A stretch of 64,000 nt of DNA from Desulfurobacteriaceae bacterium (GCA_027068415.1 JAMOTD010000014.1:1-64000); one strand, 5' to 3'. Shown: positions 51,681 through 60,771, numbered from the stretch's first letter. The notes: generated from the sequence alone by a model not told the origin. Numbers and translations: made by a program.

Positions 51681-53792
51681 TTAGTTAATTCCGATTAGCC
51701 TTCCACCTACGTATACGAGTGTTGAAACTACGTAGGGGACAATTGTCGTAAGGGTTATTGAGGCTAAAGTTAGCCTTGTGCCAAACTCCTGGTAGATTGC
51801 TCCCAGCGTAACGATGCAGGGTATCCACAGGAGACACAGTACCATGTAGGAGAAGGCCGATAGGGGAGTAAAAGCTTTTGATATGGCTTTTGAAACCGGC
51901 CCTTCCTCACTCTCAACTTCAAAGACTCCGGTTTTGAAACTGCCGAACATTGCTACAAAAGAGTCTTTTACCGCCTGACCAAAGCCTACTACTTGTTCTT
52001 TAAGGTCTTGGGTGAAGGATGACTTCTCCTCTCCCTCCTCTTCATCCTCTCCAACCCCGTAGAGCTGCCCAAGGGCGCCTACTACAACTTCTTTTGCTAT
52101 GGTTCCGGGAATAAGGGCTGCAACAGGCTCCCAGCTTTTAATTCCTGTTGGGTAGAAAAGGGGAGCAATTGCTGAGGCTGTTTTGCCCAAAATCGTATCC
52201 TTTGGGGGAGCCCCATATGGAACGTTTATCAGTGCCCAGAGGAGGACCATTGTGGCTGTAATTACCGTTCCTGCCTTCTTTAAGAAAGCTCCAAGTTTTA
52301 CAGATATTGACGTCCACAGCATCTTTAAGGTTGGGATTCTGTAGGGTGGGAGCTCCATAACAAAGGCTTCAGCACTGCCCTTAAAGAAGAACTTCTTAAG
52401 GAGAACTCCAACAGTAGCGGCAACAACTATCCCAATTACGTACATTGAGAAGACGACTTCAGCTTGATGCTCTTTAAAGAAGACTGCAGTAAAGAGTGCA
52501 TATATAGGTAGCCTTGCTCCACATGACATAAAAGGAACAAGGAGAGCCGTTAACTTTCTATCTCTTTCACTTTCAAGGGTTCTCGTTGCGTAGATTGCCG
52601 GGACGTTACACCCAAAGCCTATTATCATGGGAACGAAGGATTTACCGGGGAGTCCTATCACCCTCATTAACCTGTCCATTACAAATGCTGCCCTTGCCAT
52701 GTAGCCACTTTCCTCTAAGAGGGCAAGGAAGAAGTATAGGAAGAGCAGTAGTGGAACAAATGTCAGTACTGTTCCAACCCCTCCGATTATTCCGTCAACT
52801 ATCAGTGATTGGAGCCACTCCGGAAGCCCTGAAATTGCAGCAGAAACCCACTTTGCAACAAAGTCATTTATAAATCCGTCGGTCCAGTCAATTAAAGGTC
52901 CGCTACCGTCAAATGTTAGCTTAAAGACGAGATATATAATCAGAAGAAAGGTAGGGATTCCTAACAAACGGTTTAAAAAAATAGCGTCCAGAACGTCAGT
53001 TAAAGTCCTCTTCTTCCCAACAGGCTCCCTTAGAGTCTGTTTTAAAACTCCCCTTATAAAGCCGTACCTCTCCTCTGCTACTACAGAGTTCCCGCTCTCC
53101 CCGAAGAAACTCTCAAGCTCTCTTAAAATCCCCTTTACAGCCTGTGCCGATTTATCGCTGAGCTCTTTAAGGATTAGCTCATCTTCTTCAAGTATTTTTA
53201 AGCTTGTCCACCTCTTTGGCATACCTTTTGGAACGTAGGGCTCAACTTTTTTAATAAAGTACTCAAGGTCTTGGCTGTAGGTTGGAGGTTTGGGAATAGG
53301 AATTTCCTCTTCAGTGATTAACCTAAGGAGCTCCTTTACCCCCTCTCCTTTTGTAGCAACTGTTGGTACCGCTTTAACTCCAAGGAGTTCCTCAAACTTA
53401 TCCAAGTTTAGGCTATAACCGAGCGACCTAAACTCATCCCAGACGTTTAAAGCAATAACTGTGGGAATTCCGAGCTCTAAAATCTGGGTTGTTAAGTATA
53501 AGTTCCTTTCTAAGTTTGTAGAGTCAACCACGTTAACTATTACGTCAGGCCTTTCTTTAAGGAGGAAATCCCTCGTTATCCTCTCTTCTATGGTAAAGGG
53601 GCTTAAGCTGTAAACTCCGGGAAGGTCAACGAGGTAGAGTTCCTTTCCGTCTACCTTAACTGTTGCCTCCTTCTTCTCAACTGTAACTCCCGGCCAGTTC
53701 CCTACCTTTAACTTCGTTCCAGCAATTGCGTTTATAAGTGCCGTTTTTCCGACGTTAGGGTTCCCTACAAAGGCAACCTTTAACTTGCCCAT
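51681..53792 (-). CDS. feoB: ferrous iron transport protein B
   Basis: A 703-aa GTP-dependent Fe2+ transporter. The N-terminal G domain has VAFVGNPNVGKTALINAIAG (G1), WPGVTVEKKE (G2), VDLPGVYSLSP (G3) and ALNVWDE (G4). The membrane part shows two gate repeats with conserved Cys: FVPMIIGFGCNVPAIYATR and the later CLLWIPCIVTLGA. An acidic insert (GVGEDEEEGEEKSS) lies in a loop. Start 53792 is 1 bp after feoA. Confidence 0.95.
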   Translation of the reverse strand: MGKLKVAFVGNPNVGKTALINAIAGTKLKVGNWPGVTVEKKEATVKVDGKELYLVDLPGVYSLSPFTIEERITRDFLLKERPDVIVNVVDSTNLERNLYLTTQILELGIPTVIALNVWDEFRSLGYSLNLDKFEELLGVKAVPTVATKGEGVKELLRLITEEEIPIPKPPTYSQDLEYFIKKVEPYVPKGMPKRWTSLKILEEDELILKELSDKSAQAVKGILRELESFFGESGNSVVAEERYGFIRGVLKQTLREPVGKKRTLTDVLDAIFLNRLLGIPTFLLIIYLVFKLTFDGSGPLIDWTDGFINDFVAKWVSAAISGLPEWLQSLIVDGIIGGVGTVLTFVPLLLFLYFFLALLEESGYMARAAFVMDRLMRVIGLPGKSFVPMIIGFGCNVPAIYATRTLESERDRKLTALLVPFMSCGARLPIYALFTAVFFKEHQAEVVFSMYVIGIVVAATVGVLLKKFFFKGSAEAFVMELPPYRIPTLKMLWTSISVKLGAFLKKAGTVITATMVLLWALINVPYGAPPKDTILGKTASAIAPLFYPTGIKSWEPVAALIPGTIAKEVVVGALGQLYGVGEDEEEGEEKSSFTQDLKEQVVGFGQAVKDSFVAMFGSFKTGVFEVESEEGPVSKAISKAFTPLSAFSYMVLCLLWIPCIVTLGAIYQEFGTRLTLASITLTTIVPYVVSTLVYVGGRLIGIN

Positions 53793-53793
53793 C

Positions 53794-54018
53794 TCAAATT
53801 ACCTCCACCTCTACGTTTTCAGCTTCTTTCTTCCTCAATGAGAGTTTCGTGCCCTTTACCCTTATCTCTATGGGGTCTCCAAGAGGGGCTACCTTTTCAA
53901 CAGTTATTACCTCTCCCTTAATCAGCCCCATGGCTCTTAGTTTTCTTGAGAGCTCCGGGTTTGACTTAACCCTGACAACTTTTGCCCTCTGACCCACTTT
54001 CAGCTCGGATAGTTTCAT
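53794..54018 (-). CDS. feoA: FeoA family protein (second copy, next to feoB)
   Basis: A 74-aa SH3-like protein: MKLSELKVGQRAKVVRVKSNPELSRKLRAMGLIKGEVITVEKVAPLGDPIEIRVKGTKLSLRKKEA has the family core with RAMGL and G-PIEI-V. It is thought to bind and tune FeoB. It overlaps the first feoA by 4 nt. Confidence 0.9.
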   Translation of the reverse strand: MKLSELKVGQRAKVVRVKSNPELSRKLRAMGLIKGEVITVEKVAPLGDPIEIRVKGTKLSLRKKEAENVEVEVI

Positions 54019-54239
54019 CTCTCCTCCTCCACAAAAACTTTGCTTGCTATTCCAAATCCAAGGCCTATCCTTGACTCTCCCACCTTTACTAAGACAGGCC
54101 CTCCTTTGGTGTTTAAAACCTCTAACTTCGCCCCGGGGTAAATTCCAAGGGAGCTCAACCTTTCAAGAGCTCTCTTTCCTCCCTTTATTTCTCTTACCCT
54201 TACTTCTTTACCCTCACCGCAAAACGGAAGCGAAACCAT
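54015..54239 (-). CDS. FeoA family protein (first gene of feo operon)
   Basis: A 74-aa FeoA-like protein that differs from the second copy: VREIKGGKRALERLSSLGIYPGAKLEVLNTKGGPVLVKVGESRIGLGFGIASKVFV. The SLGI-PG and GGPVLVKV elements keep the SH3-like core. The start follows AAGGAG. Two FeoA-type proteins could act as separate subunits on FeoB. Confidence 0.85.
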   Translation of the reverse strand: MVSLPFCGEGKEVRVREIKGGKRALERLSSLGIYPGAKLEVLNTKGGPVLVKVGESRIGLGFGIASKVFVEEER

Positions 54240-54252
54240 AATTTTCTCCTTT

Positions 54253-54268
54253 GTTAGGATATACTAAC
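54253..54268. promoter_or_regulatory. inverted repeat, possible iron-repressor operator
   Basis: GTTAG, six bases, CTAAC forms a perfect inverted repeat in the feo leader, about 11 bp past the expected transcription start. TTAGG-type half-sites recall DtxR/IdeR boxes. The window's Fur-type gene is another candidate binder. Confidence 0.45.
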
Positions 54269-54285
54269 TTTAGTAGATGTTGTGA

Positions 54286-54314
54286 ATTTTATTCGTAGGA
54301 GATTACTGCGTCAA
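54286..54314 (-). promoter_or_regulatory. sigma-70 promoter of the feo operon
   Basis: On the minus strand TTGACG, a 17-bp spacer and TAAAAT, about 47 bp before the first feoA. Spacing is ideal. Confidence 0.65.
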
Positions 54315-54352
54315 GTGGAGTAGGGAGGGTGTTTGAAAATTGCCAACTCCAT

Positions 54353-54412
54353 AAAAAAGCCTGTCCTTTCTGGTATAAAAGCGAAAACTACCTGTACCGG
54401 AAAAGACGGGCT
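54353..54412 (-). terminator. long hairpin with T-run downstream of pyrF
   Basis: Arms at 54358-54375 and 54395-54412 pair over 18 positions with only a few mismatches, and six Ts follow on the minus strand. It ends the pyrF transcript and shields the feo promoter. Between it and the pyrF stop lie 80 bp of GC-rich sequence with direct repeats (GACGGGCT at 54405 and 54464) and a small hairpin (TGCG/CGCA, 54417-54432); no protein is encoded. Pairing is slightly better for the plus-strand RNA, so a small RNA is also possible. Confidence 0.65.
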
Positions 54413-54493
54413 CTAATGCGTTGAAAGGCGCAATGAGCGGAATTGTAGCGCGGTATTCTTCCTGACGGGCTGAAAGGTTTAAGAAGGCTTAGA

Positions 54494-55192
54494 TTACTCG
54501 CGGAGCTCCCCCAAAATCATCTCTGCGGCCTTTTTCGGCTCTTCTGCCCTTGTTATCGGCCTTCCTACAACTATAAAGTCCGTTCCCAGCTCCTTTGCCA
54601 TTTTCGGCGTTACTACTCTCTTCTGGTCGTCCTTTGCCGCCCACAGAGGGCGAATTCCGGGGGTTACGGTTATGAAGTCCTCTCCTAAGTTTTCCTTAAT
54701 TAACCTTACCTCTTTTGCCGAGCAGACTACTCCGTCAAGGCCTGCCCTCTTTGAAAGCTCCGCAAGTCTTAAAACCTCTTCGTTCAGGGGCTTTTCTATC
54801 CCGACTTCCCTTAAATCATCTTCCTTCATGCTGGTTAAAACCGTTACGGCAATTAGAAGGGGCCTTTCTACTCCGAGCTTTTCTGCGTACTCTCTGTTAA
54901 ACTCGGCCACTTCCCTCATAAGCTCAAAGCCCCCGAGGGCGTGTAGGTTGTACATAAATACTCCGGCCTCAACGGCAACTTTGGCGGCAGACTTTACCGT
55001 GTTGGGAATGTCGTGGTACTTAAGGTCAAGGAAGACCTTTTTACCCCTCTCTGAGAGCTCCCTTACTACGCCGATTCCGGCTCTTGAGAAGAGCTCCAAA
55101 CCAACCTTGTAGTACTTAACTAAACTTCCAAGCTCTTCAACGAGCTTTAAGGCCTTCCCTTTAGAGTCAAAGTCAAGGGCTACTATAAGCAT
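54494..55192 (-). CDS. pyrF: orotidine 5'-phosphate decarboxylase
   Basis: A 232-aa TIM-barrel enzyme making UMP. MLIVALDFDSKGKALKLVEELG starts the fold; KVFLDLKYHDIPNTVKSAAK holds the catalytic Asp-Lys-Asp array; VTPGIRP and DFIVVGRPITRAEEPKKAAE bind phosphate. The start at 55192 is where conservation begins; codons upstream in frame run into the promoter of the divergent gene. The ribosome site is weak. Confidence 0.95.
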   Translation of the reverse strand: MLIVALDFDSKGKALKLVEELGSLVKYYKVGLELFSRAGIGVVRELSERGKKVFLDLKYHDIPNTVKSAAKVAVEAGVFMYNLHALGGFELMREVAEFNREYAEKLGVERPLLIAVTVLTSMKEDDLREVGIEKPLNEEVLRLAELSKRAGLDGVVCSAKEVRLIKENLGEDFITVTPGIRPLWAAKDDQKRVVTPKMAKELGTDFIVVGRPITRAEEPKKAAEMILGELRE

Positions 55193-55209
55193 AGCTATAA
55201 TCCCGTATA

Positions 55210-55239
55210 TTGACTTTATCGATTTTTGTATTGTACAAT
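55210..55239 (+). promoter_or_regulatory. sigma-70 promoter of the SIR2 gene pair
   Basis: TTGACT (55210-55215), an 18-bp spacer and TACAAT (55234-55239), with TTGTACAA as a short palindrome over the -10. GGGAGGGG follows before the ATG at 55270. Confidence 0.65.
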
Positions 55240-55269
55240 TTAAAGGTAAACAATTAAAGGGAGGGGACA

Positions 55270-55587
55270 ATGAGAATAGAGGGAACTCTAAAAAAGATAA
55301 TATTCAACGTCAGCAGTAAAGACAAAGAGCTTCTCCTGGCAAATGTCCATATTAGGGATTCTGAGGATTTTACTTTAAAGATTAGCGGCAACAACAGCAA
55401 CAATAGTAGTATTAAGTTAAATCTGAACAATGCTCATTTAGAAAGCATAACTATAGGAGGTGAGATAGCTAAGGAAATTTTTAAAAAGGCTGATTTAGGG
55501 GATAAAATCTGTTTGAATCTGCAATTAGGGCAAGGTATTAAGATTAACGCCATACTTAAATCTATAGAAATAGAATCTGAGGACTAA
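55270..55587 (+). CDS. 105-aa unknown protein, first gene of SIR2 pair
   Basis: A small protein with strong ribosome site. Beta-strand-rich (MRIEGTLKKIIFNVSSKDKELLLANVHIRD...IKLNLNNAHLESITIGGEIAKEIFKKADLGDKICLNLQLGQGIKINAILKSIEIE) with an Asn/Ser-rich turn (GNNSNNSS, about 40-47). The shape could be a small OB- or jelly-roll-like fold. No family recognised. It precedes the SIR2 gene by 21 bp and shares its AT-rich codon use, so it may be a sensor, adaptor or inhibitor for it. Confidence 0.6.
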   Translation: MRIEGTLKKIIFNVSSKDKELLLANVHIRDSEDFTLKISGNNSNNSSIKLNLNNAHLESITIGGEIAKEIFKKADLGDKICLNLQLGQGIKINAILKSIEIESED

Positions 55588-55608
55588 ATTCTCTAAGGCG
55601 TTGAAATT

Positions 55609-57240
55609 ATGAAAACACTCGTTTTCTTTGGAGCTGGTGCAACTAAAAGATTAAATATGCCAATTTCTATAGATATAGAAAAATTCTTTAAGGAATTATC
55701 ACAAAACAGCTCAATAAAGGAGCGACTTGAAAAGTTTTTGTCTGATACGAGACTATTTAGTAAAGAAGTCGAAGAACAGTTTATTGCAGACATAGAACAA
55801 ACACTAAGCCTATTATACGATGGTAATGGTGCAACCAACCAGAAAGAAGCTAAATATATAAAAGAAAAAACTTTTAAAGGATACATAAAAACTTTAGCTC
55901 AGAAGTCTGAACTTAAAGCTCTTTATGAGCACTTTTTTGGCACTTATGTTTTTCCCTACTATGATTGGCTTGCTCTTAAAAGCCTAATTCAGGACATATT
56001 AGAAATAGGAGAAAGAGACAACATCTCTTTACAGGATATACTTACCATAATTTCTAAGGCCTTATTTTCTAATATCTCTATACCGACAAAAGAACTTTTT
56101 CCTAAAGAGGAAAAGTTTACTTTTCCTAATAGAATTTACCTTAATTATCCTCAACGGCTTCAGGGGGCTGTAAGAGTTTATAATTTGTTAGTTTTTAAGC
56201 TATTCAAATATGCTTTGGAAGAGCTCAACGAAGAAAAACTTTCAAAATACAGGAAATTTGTAAATGCAGTAGTAGAAGAATGCACTTCGGATATCTCTAA
56301 GGGCAAATCCGATGAGGAAATACTCGTAAACACTAACTTAGCAACGCTTAACTGGGAGCCTGTAATCCCTTTTCTTTTTATACGCAGAGTTAGGGATAAA
56401 AACCAAGAACTCAAATACAAAGGTTTATTGCTTTACTTGAGTTATAGTGCTCCCTTTAATGTTTTTAACATTAAAAGACGAAAGGAAAAAACTTATATAG
56501 TTGACGAAGACGGCGCTTTCTTCGTTAATGAACTAACAAAACAAAAGAAGTTGTGTAAAGTAAATGTTAAACTTATTAAGTTCTTTGTACCTCATGGTCT
56601 ATTTAATATGAGGGTGTGTCCAAGATGTCAGAACATCTTCCTAATTTTCCCTGATGAAGTAGGTAAGATAGAACCTAAAAGGCTAAGAGAGCTTTTCTAT
56701 TTCGATATTATTCCTACAAAAGAAGATTTAGAATATTTGAGAAAAGTTTTTAACAAAGAAGAAATTCTTCCAAGTGAAATAGTATGTCCACACTGTGGAA
56801 ACCCTACATTTTTTACTGATACCTTTTTACAGATTCAAACAGTCTTTAAACCTCAAGAGCCTCCGCTTATACTTAAAAGTTATTACGATTACGCTGTAAG
56901 CGCAGCTGAAGCAGACCATTTAGTATTTATTGGATATTCTTTTCCTAAAGATGACATCCCACATTTGATAACTCTTCTATCCTTAGGTTTCAATCCATCA
57001 AAACACAAAAGAGATAGAAAAATGACTTTAATCCTCTACGATACAAGCTTAACTTTGAGAGAAAAAATTTGGTTTAAGTACGACGAAGCAATTAAGAAGA
57101 CAAATTCTTACAATCAAGAGACTTTAAGGAACGCTTCTAAGCTAATAAAGAAGAAAAACATAAGGGTTACCTTTTTCGGATTTCCAGATATCTTAGACCG
57201 GGTTTCTCCTAAAGAAATATTGAAATGGAGAGGAGCTTAG
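55609..57240 (+). CDS. SIR2-like NAD-binding protein with zinc ribbon
   Basis: A 543-aa protein with SIR2 landmarks: GAGAT (8-12, usually GAGxS) in LVFFGAGATKRLNMP, TLNWE (246-250, the TxN motif), VPHG (327-330, catalytic His), paired CPRC (337-340) and CPHC (393-396) as a zinc site, and HLVFIGYSFPKDD (437-449). The long insert between the first two motifs (about 25-235) is helical and not recognised. Key Asn248 and His329 are present, so NAD cleavage is plausible. Many SIR2-domain proteins of this size are phage-defence effectors. AT-rich and nearly free of GAGCTC; ends with a 4-nt overlap onto hom. Confidence 0.75.
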   Translation: MKTLVFFGAGATKRLNMPISIDIEKFFKELSQNSSIKERLEKFLSDTRLFSKEVEEQFIADIEQTLSLLYDGNGATNQKEAKYIKEKTFKGYIKTLAQKSELKALYEHFFGTYVFPYYDWLALKSLIQDILEIGERDNISLQDILTIISKALFSNISIPTKELFPKEEKFTFPNRIYLNYPQRLQGAVRVYNLLVFKLFKYALEELNEEKLSKYRKFVNAVVEECTSDISKGKSDEEILVNTNLATLNWEPVIPFLFIRRVRDKNQELKYKGLLLYLSYSAPFNVFNIKRRKEKTYIVDEDGAFFVNELTKQKKLCKVNVKLIKFFVPHGLFNMRVCPRCQNIFLIFPDEVGKIEPKRLRELFYFDIIPTKEDLEYLRKVFNKEEILPSEIVCPHCGNPTFFTDTFLQIQTVFKPQEPPLILKSYYDYAVSAAEADHLVFIGYSFPKDDIPHLITLLSLGFNPSKHKRDRKMTLILYDTSLTLREKIWFKYDEAIKKTNSYNQETLRNASKLIKKKNIRVTFFGFPDILDRVSPKEILKWRGA

Positions 57241-58520
57241 AGCTCCTCTATCATGCAGACGAATGTAGGTTTTAGGATTACGTCAAGCTGGTCTATCTCT
57301 TTAACGGCAAGGTCTATCTCCCTTTTCCTTGCGGGGTGGGTTGTCATTACTACGGGAACTCCGCCGTTAAAGTCTATGCTCTTCTGAAGGGCCATTTTTA
57401 TGCTTATTTGGTACTTTCCGAGTATGTGGGCGATTTTTGCCAGAACTCCCGGCTTATCAACGGCAGTGAACCTCAGGTAAAAGCTGGAGACGAAGCGGTC
57501 GGGCTCTTTTATGGGGAGTTTATCTCCGTTAAAGAGGCATTCGGGTACGCAGAACTCATTTCCCACCGCCACGTCAACTATGTCGCTCACTACGGCGCTT
57601 GCAGTGGGTTTCTGTCCTGCTCCTTTGCCGTAGTAGAGGGTTTCGCCGACAAAGTCCCCTTCAATTAAACAGGCGTTGAAAACTCCGTTAACGCTTGAGA
57701 GAATGTGCTCCTCCGGTATCATCGTAGGGTGAACTCTCACTTCAAGGGCACCGTCGGTCTCCTTTGCTATTGCAAGGAGTTTAACGCTGTAGCCGAACTC
57801 CTCTCGGGCTATTTCAATGTCAAGGGGGGTGAGCTCCCTGATTCCGCTAACAAAGACGTTTTCCGTCTTAACCCAGCGGCAGAAGGCAAGGCTTGAAAGA
57901 ATTGCAATTTTGTGGGCTGCGTCAAAGCCCTCAACGTCTAAGGTCGGGTCGGCTTCCGCGTAACCCTTCTCCTGAGCCAGCTTCAGGGCCTCTTCAAAGG
58001 AGAGCCCCTTCTGGCTCATCTGTGTAAGGATAAAGTTTGCAGTTCCGTTGATTATTCCGTAAATCCTCTCTATTCTGTTGCCTACCAGCCCTTCCCTTAA
58101 GGCCTTTATTACGGGGATTCCTCCCCCTACGCTGGCCTCAAACTTTAAGGAGACTCCGTTCTCCTTTGCTAAGGTAAAGAGCTCCCTCCCGTAGTCGGCA
58201 AGGAGCGCCTTATTTGCTGTTATAACGTGCTTTTTTCTCTTTAAGGCCTCCTCAATTACCCTTTTTGCGACGCCCGTTCCCCCTATGAGCTCAACTACGG
58301 CATCGCACTCAACCTCCTCTATTGCCTTAAAGGCGTCGGTGTAAACCTTTTCCTTGGGAACTCCGAGGGAGACAACCTTTTCAGGCTCAAGGTCTGAAAC
58401 AAAAGCTATTTCAACCCTTTTTCCTATTCTCCTTTCAATAAGCTTCCCGTTTTCGGTTAAGAGCTTTACGACGCCGCTTCCTACCGTTCCGCAGCCGACT
58501 ATTCCGACCCTAAAACTCAC
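57237..58520 (-). CDS. hom: homoserine dehydrogenase
   Basis: A 427-aa NAD(P)-dependent enzyme of the aspartate family pathway. RVGIVGCGTVGSGVVKLL (nucleotide fold), KHVITANKALLADYG, EASVGGGIPVIKALREGLVGNRIERIYGIINGTANFIL and YAEADPTLDVEGFDAAHKIAIL are signatures. The C-terminal ACT domain (FYLRFTAVDKPGVLAKIAHILGKYQISIKMALQ) should bind threonine or another regulator. It follows the aminotransferase by 11 bp. Confidence 0.96.
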   Translation of the reverse strand: MSFRVGIVGCGTVGSGVVKLLTENGKLIERRIGKRVEIAFVSDLEPEKVVSLGVPKEKVYTDAFKAIEEVECDAVVELIGGTGVAKRVIEEALKRKKHVITANKALLADYGRELFTLAKENGVSLKFEASVGGGIPVIKALREGLVGNRIERIYGIINGTANFILTQMSQKGLSFEEALKLAQEKGYAEADPTLDVEGFDAAHKIAILSSLAFCRWVKTENVFVSGIRELTPLDIEIAREEFGYSVKLLAIAKETDGALEVRVHPTMIPEEHILSSVNGVFNACLIEGDFVGETLYYGKGAGQKPTASAVVSDIVDVAVGNEFCVPECLFNGDKLPIKEPDRFVSSFYLRFTAVDKPGVLAKIAHILGKYQISIKMALQKSIDFNGGVPVVMTTHPARKREIDLAVKEIDQLDVILKPTFVCMIEEL

Positions 58521-58531
58521 CCTTCCTCCTG

Positions 58532-59752
58532 TTAAACGTTGATGTTCCTTAAGCCGTACTTTTCAAAGGCTCTTTTTATTCCCCTTACTGCCTGCTTAAT
58601 CCTGAGCTCGTTCTCAACGAGTGCAAACCTTACGTACTTATCTCCGTACTCTCCGAACCCTATTCCCGGGGAGACTGCAACTTTGCCGTCTAAGAGGAGC
58701 ATCTTTGCAAATTCAAGAGAGCCCATTGATTGGAACTTCTCCGGGATTTTTGCCCAGACGAACATTGTCGCCTTGGGCTTTTCAACCTTCCAGCCGATTC
58801 TGTTAAGCCCTTCAACCAATACGTCCCTTCTCCTTTCGTAAATCTTCCTGTACTCCTCAACGCACGACTGGTCGCTCTTCAGGGCTATTATTGCCGCAAT
58901 TTGAATGGGCTGGAACATTCCGTAGTCAAGGTAGCTCTTCATTCTGTAAAGGGCGTGGATTATCTCCTTGTTCCCCGCCGCAAAGCCGACCCTCCAGCCG
59001 GCCATTGAGTAGGTCTTTGAGAGGGAGTAGAACTCTACGGCAACCTCCTTTGCTCCCTTAACCTGCAGGATGCTGGGAGGGGTATACCCGTCAAAGGAAA
59101 TTTCGGCGTAGGCTATGTCCTGAATTACTATCAGGTTGTTCTCTTTTGCAAAGTCAACGATTTTCTCAAAGAAGGGAAGCTCAACCGTTGCGGTTGTAGG
59201 GTTGTGAGGGAAGTTGAGGATTAAAACTTTTGGCCTGGGCCAGCTCTCCTTATAGGCCTTTACCAGCGATTCAAAGAAGGCCTCCGAGTCAAACTGCCCC
59301 TCGTCGGTTAAGAGGGGAACGCTCCTTACGTCCCCTCCGGCAATGATTATTGAGTAGGGGTGAATGGGGTAGGCTGGAGTGGGGACGAGGGCAACGTCTC
59401 CCGGGTTAATCAGGGTAAGGGCAAGGTGGGCAAGCCCCTCCTTGGAGCCGATTGTGGTTATGACTTCGGTCTCCGGGTCAAGCTCAACCCCATACTTGCG
59501 GTTGTACCACAGGGCTAAGGCCTCACGGAGCTTGTAGAGGCCTTTTGTCTGGGAGTACCTGTGGTTTTTGGGGTTCTGGGCAGCCTCACAGAGCTTATCA
59601 ACTATGTGTTTGGGTGTGGGAAGGTCGGGGTTTCCCATTCCGAGGTCAACTATGTCTTCCCCTGCCCGCCTTAGCTTCATCTTAAGGTCGTTTACTACCG
59701 CGAAGACGTAGGGGGGAAGTCTGTCTATTCTTGCAAACTGGAATTTCGGCAT
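58532..59752 (-). CDS. class I/II aminotransferase (AlaC / DapL-like)
   Basis: A 406-aa PLP enzyme. [62 protein letters not shown] and [19 protein letters not shown] (PLP Lys) are visible. The start at 59752 follows AAGGAG and begins at the conserved [15 protein letters not shown]. Relatives are annotated as LL-diaminopimelate or alanine/aspartate transaminases; the link to hom suggests amino acid synthesis. The upstream in-frame extension falls inside the riboswitch region and is not coding. Confidence 0.88.
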   Translation of the reverse strand: MPKFQFARIDRLPPYVFAVVNDLKMKLRRAGEDIVDLGMGNPDLPTPKHIVDKLCEAAQNPKNHRYSQTKGLYKLREALALWYNRKYGVELDPETEVITTIGSKEGLAHLALTLINPGDVALVPTPAYPIHPYSIIIAGGDVRSVPLLTDEGQFDSEAFFESLVKAYKESWPRPKVLILNFPHNPTTATVELPFFEKIVDFAKENNLIVIQDIAYAEISFDGYTPPSILQVKGAKEVAVEFYSLSKTYSMAGWRVGFAAGNKEIIHALYRMKSYLDYGMFQPIQIAAIIALKSDQSCVEEYRKIYERRRDVLVEGLNRIGWKVEKPKATMFVWAKIPEKFQSMGSLEFAKMLLLDGKVAVSPGIGFGEYGDKYVRFALVENELRIKQAVRGIKRAFEKYGLRNINV

Positions 59753-59765
59753 CTCCTTCTCCGAG

Positions 59766-59794
59766 TTGCTCTTTGAGTGAAAAGTTATTATACC
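59766..59794 (+). promoter_or_regulatory. probable promoter of the B12 operon
   Basis: TTGCTC, a 17-bp spacer and TATACC lie just before the riboswitch. Boxes are moderate matches; the location is right. Confidence 0.45.
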
Positions 59795-59814
59795 TCTCCA
59801 TTTGTTAGAATTGG

Positions 59815-59982
59815 GCTGCCGCAGGTGAACGGGAAGTCCGGTGAAAGTCCGGCGCTGTCCCCGCAACCGTGAGCAGGCATTAAGAAGGCCGTAAACCACT
59901 GGGGCGGAGAGGTTAAGAGCTGCCGCTCTGGGAAGGTTTACGGTTTTAAGGGCCTGCGAGCCGGGAGACCGGCCTGCGGTGA
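59815..59982 (+). promoter_or_regulatory. cobalamin riboswitch
   Basis: The aptamer has the B12-box sequence near its 3' end (GCGAGCCGGGAGACCGGCC) and the conserved GGGAAGTCCGGTGAAAGTCCGG and GCTGTCCCCGCAAC core. The outer P1 stem pairs CCGCAGG (59819-59825) with CCTGCGG (59973-59979). After it a hairpin CTGCCC/GGGCAG (59991-60014) abuts the GGAGGG ribosome site, suggesting control of translation (or attenuation) of the B12 uptake genes when cobalamin is plentiful. Confidence 0.93.
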
Positions 59983-60024
59983 AAAACCTTCTGCCCTGCG
60001 GGGGTTCGGGGCAGGGAGGGTGAG

Positions 60025-60771
60025 GTGATAAGGGTTTTTCTTTTTCTGCTGCTCTCTCTCTTTCCTCTCTTTGCCTTCGGAGGGGAGAGGGTTGTCTCCC
60101 TTTCTCCGGCCTTAAGCGAGGTTATTCACTACCTCGGCAGGGACGCCGAGCTCGTAGGAGTAACGGTCTTTTGCGATGAGGACTTCTGTAGAGGGAAGGA
60201 GAGGGTAGGAGGCATTGTAAACCCGAGTATAGAGAAGGTTGTCTCTCTCAGACCTACTCTCGTTGTGTGTACGACTATGACTCCCGAAAGGCTCTGTGAG
60301 AGTTTTAAGAGATTGGGAATTAAGACCGAAAGGTTCAGGCTCGTTTCTCTAAACGACCTGTACGGTGTTATGGAAACCCTTGCCCGGGAGCTCTCTGCTA
60401 CCCCTAAAGTCTCCCTCTTTAAAAGGGAGCTTGAGGAGGAGCTTGAAGGTCTTAAACCCTGCTTAAAGGGGAAGAGGCTCTTTATTGCCCTTTCCGTTAA
60501 GCCCCTTTACTGTGCCGGCAGGAGCTCCTACTTAGGCCGGCTTCTTGAGAAGGCCGGTGCGCAGGTTTTCCCCGACGGCAGTTTTCAGGCGGTTTCCCGG
60601 GAGTTTCTTTTATCTTTAAGACCTTCCCTGATTATCTCCTTCGGCGGTTGCTCTGCTTTTAAAGGATTTGAGTGCGTTGACGTTTCGCCTTTTAAGTCTG
60701 ACCTCCTCCACCCGAGCCCGAGGCTCCTTAAAGGCCTCAGGGAGCTTAGGGGGGTGCTGTGCTCAAGGTAG
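60025..60771 (+). CDS. btuF: periplasmic cobalamin-binding protein (BtuF-like)
   Basis: A 248-aa class III substrate-binding protein with signal peptide ([15 protein letters not shown]). [29 protein letters not shown] is the family start; the two lobes are joined by a long helix (residues 120-150). The GTG start lies in the riboswitch-controlled ribosome site. It should deliver B12 or a corrinoid to the BtuCD-like transporter; substrate inferred from the riboswitch. Confidence 0.87.
   Translation: MIRVFLFLLLSLFPLFAFGGERVVSLSPALSEVIHYLGRDAELVGVTVFCDEDFCRGKERVGGIVNPSIEKVVSLRPTLVVCTTMTPERLCESFKRLGIKTERFRLVSLNDLYGVMETLARELSATPKVSLFKRELEEELEGLKPCLKGKRLFIALSVKPLYCAGRSSYLGRLLEKAGAQVFPDGSFQAVSREFLLSLRPSLIISFGGCSAFKGFECVDVSPFKSDLLHPSPRLLKGLRELRGVLCSR

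Noticed and set aside
54313-54493. 6S RNA or a metal riboswitch before feo
   Set aside because: The hairpin ends in a T-run before the feo promoter, and I could not match the core of any known riboswitch or 6S RNA.
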